Of a stretch of 9,241 nucleotides of DNA, positions 1-5,540 are shown one piece after another (positions within the stretch are counted from its first letter, which is position 1; each line of letters starts with the position of its first letter). The notes under the pieces were generated by a model. It was not told the DNA's origin, searched no databases, and saw nothing but the letters and a program-made list of their open reading frames with translations. Made by a program: the position numbers and the translations under genes. Source of the DNA: an uncultured bacterium (GTDB lineage Bacteria; Pseudomonadota; Gammaproteobacteria; Burkholderiales; Burkholderiaceae_F). The DNA lies in NCBI GenBank assembly GCA_905215795.1, contig CAJMRV010000059.1:1-9241 (forward strand). The letters are read 5' to 3'.

Positions 1-86
1 GGCGGGGAAGACGGCACCAATCAGGGCGATAGGATTTTTATGTTGGTTTTATGCAACACCTCCTTGTGTCGGACTCCCCCGGGAAA

Positions 87-131
87 GCGGTCCCCCGCCA
101 TCCCGCAGGCGGGGGACCGCCTCCGCGGAGG
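87..131. repeat. Perfect GC-rich inverted repeat plus adjoining palindrome
   Basis: The arms GCGGTCCCCCGCC (87-99) and GGCGGGGGACCGC (108-120) are perfect complements around an 8-base loop. The 12-base palindrome CCTCCGCGGAGG follows at 120-131. The loop and right arm contain TCCCGCAGGCGGG (101-113), which recurs in inverted orientation at 3397-3409. It has no U-tract, so it is not an ordinary terminator. It looks like a REP-type extragenic palindrome. That class is inferred from structure only. Confidence 0.55.
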
Positions 132-175
132 ATGCGGTCTCAGGCCGCGGGGCCCTGGAGGCCGGCGGCCGGTCG

Positions 176-215
176 AAAAAAAAAGAGACCCTTTCCTTGA
201 AAAAAAGAGTCTCTT
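176..215 (-). terminator. Rho-independent terminator after the rubredoxin gene
   Basis: On the minus strand a 7-bp stem (AAGAGAC at 183-189 pairing with GTCTCTT at 209-215) is followed directly by a run of Us, seen as the A-run at 176-184 on the plus strand. It lies 10 bases past the rubredoxin stop and ends the hyaD-to-rubredoxin cluster. The stem is short with a large loop. A T-rich stretch on the plus side (217-225) leaves weak bidirectional action possible. Confidence 0.7.
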
Positions 216-224
216 CTTGGTTTT

Positions 225-476
225 TCAGCCCATGTCGTCGTCCGCGGGAATGAACGAGGACTTGGGGTGTCCGCAGTCCGGACACGTGAATTCGTCGGGA
301 AGGTCGTAGAAGGGGGTTCCCGGCGGGACGCCCCATTCCATGGAGCCCTCGGCCGGATCGTAGATCCACCAGCACACCTTGCACTGCATGCGGGTCTCAG
401 GGCCGATCCGGCTGCGCTGGATCCTGTCGAGCGCGGCCTCGAGGTCGGCGCCGTTGATGAACTTCTCTTCGGACAT
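225..476 (-). CDS. hoxR: HoxR/HupI-type rubredoxin of the uptake hydrogenase cluster
   Basis: Small iron-sulfur protein of 83 residues. The two rubredoxin Cys pairs that hold one Fe are CKVC (C32, C35) and CPDC (C65, C68), with the usual YDPAEG after the first pair and a central Gly-Pro-Pro-Gly-Thr-Pro-Phe segment. About 30 residues precede the first Cys; hydrogenase-linked rubredoxins often carry such an extension. HoxR of Ralstonia is reported to help assembly or protection of the small subunit of the O2-tolerant membrane hydrogenase, and the position after hyaF is the same here. An in-frame ATG lies 21 codons upstream (539), but its added residues are charged and look unconserved. The ATG at 476 has a strong GGAGGGG four to six bases upstream, which decides the start. 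Rubredoxin identity is very safe; the hydrogenase role is inferred from family and context. Confidence 0.9.
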   Translation of the reverse strand: MSEEKFINGADLEAALDRIQRSRIGPETRMQCKVCWWIYDPAEGSMEWGVPPGTPFYDLPDEFTCPDCGHPKSSFIPADDDMG

Positions 477-546
477 CACCCCTCCGTGACGGTTGTTCGA
501 TGACGCGTCGTGGTCTTTTTTCCGGTCTTCGCGTCGCATCCCTTCA

Positions 547-1425
547 TCATAACCCTTCCATGAGGCGCTTGGCGTAGTCGAGGACGTCGTCCCTCACCTC
601 GGTCTTCTTCTCTTCGGTGCGGTTGAGGTCCTTTTCAATCCATTCGCGCATCTCGGCGATCTTCTCGCGGGCGTCGGCGAAGCTCTCCTTCGGGGCGGCC
701 ACTTCGGGCGGGATGGCGGCGCACACGTAGGCGTCGAGGAGTTCGCGCCCGGCGTTGTTGAGGAGCTTGGAGTGCCAGAGGCCGCGCACGTTCGTGCGCA
801 CGATCCTCGCCTGGCAGAAGCCGGCGATGCGGCACTCGATCTCACCGCGTCCGAGCGTCGAGAGAAGCGCCTTGGCGTCCCCGGGCCCGAGCGGCTGGCG
901 GTTGAGTTCAACCATGAAGACGGGGTCCTCCGGGAGCGTCCTCCAGTCGACGTGGCCGAGCCCCTCGTTCAATTCCTCGATGATGGCGGGGGCGGCGAAG
1001 ACGTCGGCGTTGTTGTTGACGATCCAGCCGATACGCTCCTCCCCTTTCTCCGCTTCACGCCTCACGCACAGGGGCACGCGCCCGAGGATGAAGGAGTCGT
1101 TGCTGCCCATCTGCATGCGCCAGAGCGCCGGAATGCCGGTCTCCTCCATCTTGACGAGCCCGCCGTGGAGTTCGATCTGAACGTCGCCCCGGCCGATCGC
1201 CGGGATGATGTAGTCGAGCCACTCGGGCTTGAAGCGTTCGAAACCGTAGACCTCGTGGAGGTCTTCGAGGACGGCGGCGTCCTCCGTGGCGAGCGCTTCG
1301 GCGAGTCGGGCGTCGAGTTCGTCGAGGAAGTCGAGGAGTCCCCGGGCGGCCTCGCGCTCGAGTTCGGGCGGAAGGCTCTTGACGAAGTTCCAGGGATTGA
1401 GTGCGGATGTCTGATATTCGGCCAT
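547..1425 (-). CDS. hyaF: HyaF/HupH/HoxQ-family hydrogenase assembly protein
   Basis: 292 residues, close to the roughly 285 of E. coli HyaF. An acidic, helix-rich N-terminal part (about 18-60) precedes a middle segment (80-160). The family's C-terminal domain (about 165-262) contains the stretch from E195 to N224 (ECRIAGFCQARI, then RGLWHSKLLNN) and LDAYVCAAIPPEV. The C-terminus (255-285) is charged and probably helical. HyaF/HupH/HoxQ proteins are cytoplasmic and act in maturation of the hydrogenase small subunit, especially under O2. The gene follows hyaE after 67 bases, and the stop is a tandem TGA TGA. The ATG at 1425 has no clear Shine-Dalgarno; the gap instead holds a CGCGC-AAA-GCGCG hairpin (1448-1460). 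Translation may therefore be weak, or another start may be used. Confidence 0.88.
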   Translation of the reverse strand: MAEYQTSALNPWNFVKSLPPELEREAARGLLDFLDELDARLAEALATEDAAVLEDLHEVYGFERFKPEWLDYIIPAIGRGDVQIELHGGLVKMEETGIPALWRMQMGSNDSFILGRVPLCVRREAEKGEERIGWIVNNNADVFAAPAIIEELNEGLGHVDWRTLPEDPVFMVELNRQPLGPGDAKALLSTLGRGEIECRIAGFCQARIVRTNVRGLWHSKLLNNAGRELLDAYVCAAIPPEVAAPKESFADAREKIAEMREWIEKDLNRTEEKKTEVRDDVLDYAKRLMEGL

Positions 1426-1492
1426 GGTCGTTTTCGTATTGAAGGGGCGCGCAAAGCGCGTCGGTTGTGTTCTCAGCTTTTCCCGGACGGGC

Positions 1493-1957
1493 TCAGTGGC
1501 AGCCGTCCCCGGGCTCGGCCGCGCTCACGATGCCGATCGTGCGGCGCGGCGCCTCGGTCCTGGAGAGGACCTCGAAGATCTTGGCGACGTACTCGTCCCA
1601 GTTGAGGAGACCCTCAGCGGCGCCGAGGTAGGTGGGTCCCCGGAAGAAGGCCACGGCGGGGAGCTTCCTCACGCCCCAGTGGGCCGAGAACGAGCGGGCC
1701 TTCGAGGGGTGGATGAGGTAGGCCGCGGTGACGAGCTCCGCCACGCACTTCCTCAGTTCGGGAGCGATCACGATGATGTCAAGGGACTCCTTCGTGCGGT
1801 TCGGGTCGTCGGCCAGGACGACCATCTTGACGCCCTCTTCGGCGTACATGGCCTCGTAGCCGGACTCGTCGAGGAGCTTGAAGCCCTCGACGTCGAGCAC
1901 CCGGCGGTAGATCGGGTGCTTCTCAAAATCGATCTTGACGATGTCGAACTTTCCCAT
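1493..1957 (-). CDS. hyaE: HyaE/HupG/HoxO-family thioredoxin-like hydrogenase chaperone
   Basis: 154 residues, with a thioredoxin-like pattern but no CxxC pair. The strand MVVLADDP (45-52), the hydrophobic IIVIAPEL (61-68) and KLPAVAFFRG (98-107) with its probable cis-proline P100 match the fold. The only Cys residues are C71 and C153. Loss of the redox motif is normal for HyaE. Family members bind the Tat signal peptide of the hydrogenase small subunit and act before export, with stronger need in the presence of O2. A purine-rich AGAGAGGA lies nine bases before the ATG. The gene follows the HypC-like gene after 45 bases and sits in the family order ahead of hyaF. Function is inferred from the family. 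Confidence 0.88.
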   Translation of the reverse strand: MGKFDIVKIDFEKHPIYRRVLDVEGFKLLDESGYEAMYAEEGVKMVVLADDPNRTKESLDIIVIAPELRKCVAELVTAAYLIHPSKARSFSAHWGVRKLPAVAFFRGPTYLGAAEGLLNWDEYVAKIFEVLSRTEAPRRTIGIVSAAEPGDGCH

Positions 1958-2002
1958 GGAGTGGATTCCTCTCTCTTTTCAATGTTCTGTTCTGCGGTGG
2001 CT

Positions 2003-2332
2003 TCAGTCGACGACCTTCTTGCCGACCAGCCCCCTGAGGTGTTCGGGGAGGACCGGCTCGCCGTCGGTCTTGTCGGGGAGCGCCGAGGCGATGTCCTCAT
2101 CGGTGGCGCGGCCCTCGAGGACGGCCGAGAGGGCGCCCAGGGCGGAGTCGATCAGTGCCGCCTCGTCCTCGTCGACGCGGCGGACGGCCTGGTTGTTGAA
2201 GACGAGCAGCGTCTCGCCGGGCGCCACTGCGCCCACGAGGCTCGCGTCGACGCGGCGCTTCACGCCGCCTCGCTCACAGAGGGCCTCGAAGCCCTCGACG
2301 GAGACGACCTTGAAGGGGATGGCCATGCACAT
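2003..2332 (-). CDS. hypC: HypC/HupF/HoxL-family hydrogenase maturation chaperone
   Basis: 109 residues starting MCMAIPFKVV, the family hallmark with the essential C2 after the initiator Met. HypC-type proteins carry the Fe(CN)2CO unit and bind the immature large subunit. The place between hyaD and hyaE equals hupF (rhizobia) or hoxL (Ralstonia), paralogues dedicated to the O2-tolerant enzyme and longer at the C-terminus than housekeeping HypC (about 90 residues). That fits the C-terminal tail here (about 78-109). Where E. coli HypC has its conserved His (in LVHVGFA), this protein reads LVFNNQA (43-49), again pointing to the HupF side. The only His is H98. An excellent GAGGAGGAG lies just ahead of the ATG, and the gap after hyaD is 12 bases, so the two are almost certainly co-transcribed. 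Confidence 0.9.
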   Translation of the reverse strand: MCMAIPFKVVSVEGFEALCERGGVKRRVDASLVGAVAPGETLLVFNNQAVRRVDEDEAALIDSALGALSAVLEGRATDEDIASALPDKTDGEPVLPEHLRGLVGKKVVD

Positions 2333-2344
2333 GTCGGCTCCTCC

Positions 2345-3013
2345 TCACGAACGCATCGGCGGGATGTCGGGATCGTCGACGGCGACGCCCTTCTCCCTGA
2401 CCATGAACCGTTCGTCCCCGTCCCGGCAGGCCTCTTCGGGGCCGGGACGCTCGTTCTCGTAGCGGAACTCCTCGACGCAGTCGGCCATGAGCGGCTCGAC
2501 CTCCTCGTCGGGAGCACGCTCTCGAACGGGATACCCCCAGTCCTCGAGCTCTTTTTTGACAAGCGAGACGGCCTCGGGGAGCTTCCCCTGGAGGAGCGCG
2601 GTGAGACCGCCTCCGAAGTCGTCGAGTTCGTTGGGCTGCACGCCGATCACGGTGATCTTCTCGAGCTCGTGGCCCATGAGCATGCAGGAGGCGAGCAGGT
2701 CGTTGAAGCCCGTCTGATGGGGGCTGATCTTCGTGGAGGACCAGATGCGGATCTCGTCCTCCCGCAGGACGCGCATGTACCCGGGCGCCTCCTTGAAGTC
2801 GCAGCAGTCGACCACGATCAGCCGGCGCGAGGACATGATGAGCCCCGTCAAATACATCCCCAGCGTGCCCCCGTCGGCGACGAGCACCTTTTCAGGGGTC
2901 GCGTACGCGCGGTGGAACGCCTCGCAGACGCGGGGTCCGAACCCCTCGTCCGCCCAGAGGATGTTGCCGATGCCCAGAACGAGCACGTCATAGGTCGTCT
3001 CTTCGTTGGCCAC
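2345..3013 (-). CDS. hyaD: HyaD/HupD/HoxM hydrogenase large-subunit maturation endopeptidase
   Basis: 222 residues. Nickel-dependent M52/HybD-type protease that cleaves the C-terminal tail of the large subunit once Ni is inserted, probably after H573 of the neighbouring HyaB. The three nickel-sensing ligands known from E. coli HybD (E16, D62, H93) correspond to E23 in LWADEGFG, D69 in LIVVDC and H99 in KISPHQTG. The Rossmann-like start VLVLGIGN (10-17) is typical. I chose GTG 3013: GGGAG lies eight bases upstream (3022-3026), and the protein then begins just before the conserved core. An ATG at 3085 would add 24 basic residues that look like translated leader. The C-terminus (about 165-222) is acidic and longer than in HybD. 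First gene of the accessory cluster. Confidence 0.9.
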   Translation of the reverse strand: MANEETTYDVLVLGIGNILWADEGFGPRVCEAFHRAYATPEKVLVADGGTLGMYLTGLIMSSRRLIVVDCCDFKEAPGYMRVLREDEIRIWSSTKISPHQTGFNDLLASCMLMGHELEKITVIGVQPNELDDFGGGLTALLQGKLPEAVSLVKKELEDWGYPVRERAPDEEVEPLMADCVEEFRYENERPGPEEACRDGDERFMVREKGVAVDDPDIPPMRS

Positions 3014-3104
3014 GTCTTGTTCTCCCTTTTGCAATAGCCGTCTTGAAGCGGGCCGGACACCCCGGAGGGCGGTCTTGGTGCGCACTCCCCAGCGTCCGGC
3101 TTGA

Positions 3105-3142
3105 TGAAAACACTATAGCGGATGTTTTTTCAATAAACATCC
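3105..3142 (-). promoter_or_regulatory. Candidate promoter/operator for the hyaD accessory cluster
   Basis: On the minus strand TATAGT (plus positions 3112-3117) could be a -10 box, about 100 bases before the hyaD GTG. Directly upstream is a perfect inverted repeat with 8-base arms, GGATGTTT (3120-3127) and AAACATCC (3135-3142), around an AT-rich 7-base loop. The repeat covers where a -35 box would sit, and no good -35 hexamer is present at normal spacing. This is what one expects of an activator-dependent or repressed promoter. The regulator is unknown. I found no convincing sigma54 -24/-12 pair. Confidence 0.4.
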
Positions 3143-3471
3143 TCCATGGGGTGAAATCGGAGGGTACGCGGACTGACCGAAAGGAGTAGTCGCTTTGGCA
3201 CGCCGTGTGAAAAAGACGGCGGGATTTCAGAATTCGAGAATCCCTTTCATCCATTGTACTGCTGTGAAAGGGCGGCGTGCGAAAAGAAAAACCCCTCCCC
3301 TTTTCAAAGGGGCGCCGGTGGGGACAGGGGGCGCCGTGGATGTTACAAACCGTGTTTTCCTCATACGAAGCCTGAAAACCCCTTCCCCGATCCTTTCCCG
3401 CCTGCGGGAAGGACTCCGGCGGGGCGGCGCTCGGAAACGACCGCTTACCAATTCATACAGCGCCTGATGAT
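3143..3471. repeat. Intergenic block of inverted repeats (REP-like)
   Basis: No plausible gene. The block contains five dyads. CGCCGT (3201-3206) pairs with ACGGCG (3216-3221). GGGATT (3221-3226) pairs with AATCCC (3239-3244) around a GAATTC core. CCCTTTCA (3242-3249) pairs with TGAAAGGG (3265-3272). CCCCTTT (3297-3303) pairs with AAAGGGG (3306-3312). TTCCCG (3395-3400) pairs with CGGGAA (3405-3410). Two GGCGCC copies lie at 3311-3316 and 3330-3335. The CCCCTCCCC/AAAGGGG part resembles extragenic palindromes scattered in many GC-rich genomes, and 3397-3409 is shared in inverted form with 101-113. Class and mobility are inferred. Confidence 0.55.
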
Positions 3472-3509
3472 CAAACAAGCTCCGTTCCTTTCGAAACGGA
3501 GCTTGTTTG
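3472..3509 (-). terminator. Terminator after the asparaginase gene
   Basis: A 15-bp perfect stem pairs 3472-3486 with 3495-3509 around an 8-base loop, 13 bases past the asparaginase stop. In minus-strand RNA the GC core is followed by UUGUUUGAUC inside and just after the outer stem, the usual A-tract/U-tract form. Its symmetry means it may also stop plus-strand transcripts. It isolates the asparaginase gene from the hyaD cluster downstream. Confidence 0.75.
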
Positions 3510-3522
3510 CTCAGCTGATCAA

Positions 3523-4581
3523 TCAGTACTCGTTGAACATACGCTGGATTTCATTGAGGTCGTGAGTCTTCGTCAATGCCAACTGCAGGAGCAACCTTGC
3601 CTTTTGAGCATTCAACGTGTCGCCATCAAGGAAGTGCTCGTCGCTCCAACGTTTGATCGACGGCACGGTCGGGCCGTTGCCCACACGGGCGGAACGCACG
3701 ACAACGACGCCCTTCTGCTGAGCCTTGACGAGCGCATCCTCAGTAGCCTGATGGATCGAACCATTGCCGGTGCCGTCATGAATTATCCCCTGCGCACCAG
3801 CCGCGACGGCGGCATCAACGAACGTTCCATCGGCATTGACGTGCGAGTACACGATGTCGACCCTGGGAAGGTCCTTGAGGTTCGAGACATCGAATTCACT
3901 GTTTGCAGTGTGACGACGCGTCGAAGCCTTGTAGTACTTCACCTTCCCGCCGGCAACGTAACCAAGGCAACCCAGTTCAGGAGCCTTGAAGGTGGCGACG
4001 TTCGTCGTGTTGGTCTTCGTGGCGTCACGGGCGCCGTTGATGGTGTCATTCATCGCAATGAGAACGCCCTTGCCGATCGAATCCTTATCGATGGCGACCT
4101 TGACGGCATTCAAGAGATTCATCGGACCATCAGCACTGATGGCCGTCGCAGGACGCATCGCCCCGACCAGAACCACCGGTTTGTCGCTGTGCACGACAAG
4201 GTTCAGGAAGTACGCGGTTTCTTCCAGGGTGTCCGTGCCGTGAGTGATGACGATGCCCTGGACATCAGGCTGCTTGAGAAGTTCGTTCACACGCTTGGCC
4301 AACTTCAGCAGTGTGGCCGTGTCCATGTTGTTGGAGGAAATCTTGACGATCTGTTCACCATCAACATCAGCGATTTCCTTGATCTGGGGAACCGCATTGA
4401 TCAACGTCTGAATGCCGATCTTCCCGGCTTCATAACCCGTCGTCTGCGTGGCCGAAGCCGCACTGCCGGCAATCGTGCCGCCCGTTGCGAGAATCCTGAC
4501 ACCGGGGAGATCACCGGCGAAAGATGTGCCTGCGGCCAACATGACCGCTGCCGTGATGACGGCTGTCTTTAATAATTTCAT
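3523..4581 (-). CDS. ansB: Periplasmic type II L-asparaginase
   Basis: 352 residues, hydrolysing asparagine to aspartate and ammonia. The Sec signal peptide is MKLLKTAVITAAVMLAAGTSFA, with a probable cut after A22, giving about 330 mature residues (E. coli AnsB has 326). Catalytic residues align with E. coli T12, Y25, T89, D90 and K162: T36 in ATGGTIAG, Y50 in TTGYEAGKIG, T116 and D117 in THGTDTLEETA, and K189 in ATKTNTT. The disulfide Cys pair of the E. coli enzyme is absent; C205 is the only Cys. AAGGAG (4588-4593) six bases upstream fixes the start, so a longer frame from 4635 is rejected. The gene lies between hyaC and hyaD, has terminators on both sides, and appears lower in GC than the hydrogenase genes by sampled lines. 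It seems a separate unit inserted into the hydrogenase locus. Some glutaminase activity cannot be excluded. Confidence 0.95.
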   Translation of the reverse strand: MKLLKTAVITAAVMLAAGTSFAGDLPGVRILATGGTIAGSAASATQTTGYEAGKIGIQTLINAVPQIKEIADVDGEQIVKISSNNMDTATLLKLAKRVNELLKQPDVQGIVITHGTDTLEETAYFLNLVVHSDKPVVLVGAMRPATAISADGPMNLLNAVKVAIDKDSIGKGVLIAMNDTINGARDATKTNTTNVATFKAPELGCLGYVAGGKVKYYKASTRRHTANSEFDVSNLKDLPRVDIVYSHVNADGTFVDAAVAAGAQGIIHDGTGNGSIHQATEDALVKAQQKGVVVVRSARVGNGPTVPSIKRWSDEHFLDGDTLNAQKARLLLQLALTKTHDLNEIQRMFNEY

Positions 4582-4728
4582 GGTCTTCTCCTTTTGATAA
4601 TGAACGCTCCCGACGGGGATTGTTACGAAAATCATTCTAAGAAGAAGACCATCATTGTTCTATGGGTTTTTGCCAAACCAAGGGAATTACCCAATCCAAG
4701 GGTAAACCAGCTCGACAAACTCAAAATA

Positions 4729-4760
4729 ACGGGGCGGCCTCCTTTCGGAGACCGCCCCGT
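4729..4760 (-). terminator. Rho-independent terminator of the hyaABC operon
   Basis: A 14-bp stem pairs 4729-4742 with 4747-4760. In minus-strand RNA the loop is the GNRA tetraloop GAAA, and the stem is followed by UAUUUUG. One internal position is G-U on the minus strand but A-C on the plus strand, so it is tuned for minus-strand transcripts. It lies 50 bases past the hyaC stop and about 150 bases before the ansB start. Confidence 0.85.
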
Positions 4761-4810
4761 GTGGTTTCATGCGGATGGTTCAGGGAACCGGTCCTCAGAG
4801 GTCATCGACC

Positions 4811-5524
4811 TCAGTGGCCGTGTTCCTCCTTAAACATGCGCAGGCCGGTGCTGATCGACGAGAGCGTCGTGGCGCCGCCCATGATGTCTTCGCGGAAGCT
4901 CATGTACATGTGGGCGATCGTGAAGAGGATCAGGACGTACATCAGCACGTGGTGGACGGTTCGCACAGACTGGACGTCGCCGAAGAGGACGATCACCCAG
5001 CTGAAGTAAGGCATCCAGCCCGTGCCCCAGCCCCACTGCTGCGCGAAGAGCGCGAAGCCGGTGAGCATGATCAGGATCGAACCGATGACGTACATCGCGA
5101 ACATGGCGAGCTGGGCGAGCGGGTTGTGGCCCGCGTACTCAGGCGCGCTCTTCCTCATGAAGAGGTAGTACATCGCCTGGGCGATCACGCCCTTCCACCA
5201 GCGCAGGCTCCAGAGCGGCGGGATGAAGATCATCCTCGCGTAGCGGTTGCCCACGAACGCCCAGTAGACGCGGTAGACGAAGAGCACCGAGAAGATCATC
5301 GCCGCGACGAAGTGCGCGAGACGGATGTAGCCGAAGTCATAGGTCGCCCACGTGGGGCCGATGTTGGCCACGAGCGGCGCGCCGATCAGGAAGCCCGTCA
5401 CGATGAGGACGTACATGCATACGGCCTGCACCCAGTGCCAGATCCTGACCGGGGCCTCCCAGACGTACATCGGGGCGAGTCCGCCCGAAGGATCGACTTC
5501 GAAGGTGATGGGATCGACTTTCAT
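4811..5524 (-). CDS. hyaC: [NiFe]-hydrogenase b-type cytochrome subunit (HyaC/HoxZ/HupC)
   Basis: 237 residues (E. coli HyaC about 235). Di-heme cytochrome b in the inner membrane that anchors the HyaAB dimer and passes electrons from its distal iron-sulfur cluster to quinone. Four hydrophobic segments are visible at about 31-51, 68-90, 137-160 and 188-208. Candidate axial heme ligands are H30 (RIWHWVQ), H71 (RLAHFV), H191 or H192 (TVHHVLMY) and H205 (IAHMYMSFRED). The family motif VWEAPVRIWHW (21-31) and the closing FREDIMGG are present. A strong AAGGAGGGAG lies just upstream of the ATG, and the gap from hyaB is only 16 bases, so it is in the same operon. It is the last gene before the GNRA terminator. 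Confidence 0.95.
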   Translation of the reverse strand: MKVDPITFEVDPSGGLAPMYVWEAPVRIWHWVQAVCMYVLIVTGFLIGAPLVANIGPTWATYDFGYIRLAHFVAAMIFSVLFVYRVYWAFVGNRYARMIFIPPLWSLRWWKGVIAQAMYYLFMRKSAPEYAGHNPLAQLAMFAMYVIGSILIMLTGFALFAQQWGWGTGWMPYFSWVIVLFGDVQSVRTVHHVLMYVLILFTIAHMYMSFREDIMGGATTLSSISTGLRMFKEEHGH

Positions 5525-5540
5525 ATTCTCTCCCTCCTTG

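Larger units (their letters stand above)
1..224. other. Intergenic region with GC-rich palindromes, no callable gene
   Basis: No reading frame here resembles a protein. The plus-strand frame that stays open from base 1 runs through palindromes and then antisense to the rubredoxin gene, so I treat it as chance. The region holds a 13-base-arm inverted repeat (87-120), a 12-base palindrome (120-131) and the terminator of the rubredoxin gene (about 176-215). A gene running off the left edge is possible, but no start or family signature is visible in bases 1-60. Confidence 0.6.

Noticed and set aside
1..60. Possible partial gene at the left edge
   Set aside because: One minus frame reads a hydrophobic stretch toward the edge, but it has an upstream stop and no start codon in view, so it cannot be supported.
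477..539. N-terminal extension of the rubredoxin from ATG 539
   Set aside because: The upstream ATG has a poorly spaced site and the ATG at 476 has a strong one. The extension has no conserved look.
1424..3037. Long plus-strand open frame of 537 codons
   Set aside because: It runs antisense across hyaE, hypC and hyaD, three recognisable genes, and has no domain signature.
3014..3085. N-terminal extension of HyaD from ATG 3085
   Set aside because: The added residues are basic and unlike the family start. The GTG at 3013 has a correctly spaced GGGAG.
3191..3215. Sigma54-like TGGCAC near 3196
   Set aside because: It is on the plus strand, lacks the GC of the -12 element at the right spacing and points away from the hydrogenase genes.
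3195..3565. Short overlapping frames in the ansB-hyaD gap
   Set aside because: They are translations of the inverted-repeat block, with Pro/Gly/Arg-rich text, no ribosome binding site and no domain.
4582..4635. N-terminal extension of the asparaginase from ATG 4635
   Set aside because: It would bury the Sec signal peptide behind 18 residues and ignore the well-placed AAGGAG.
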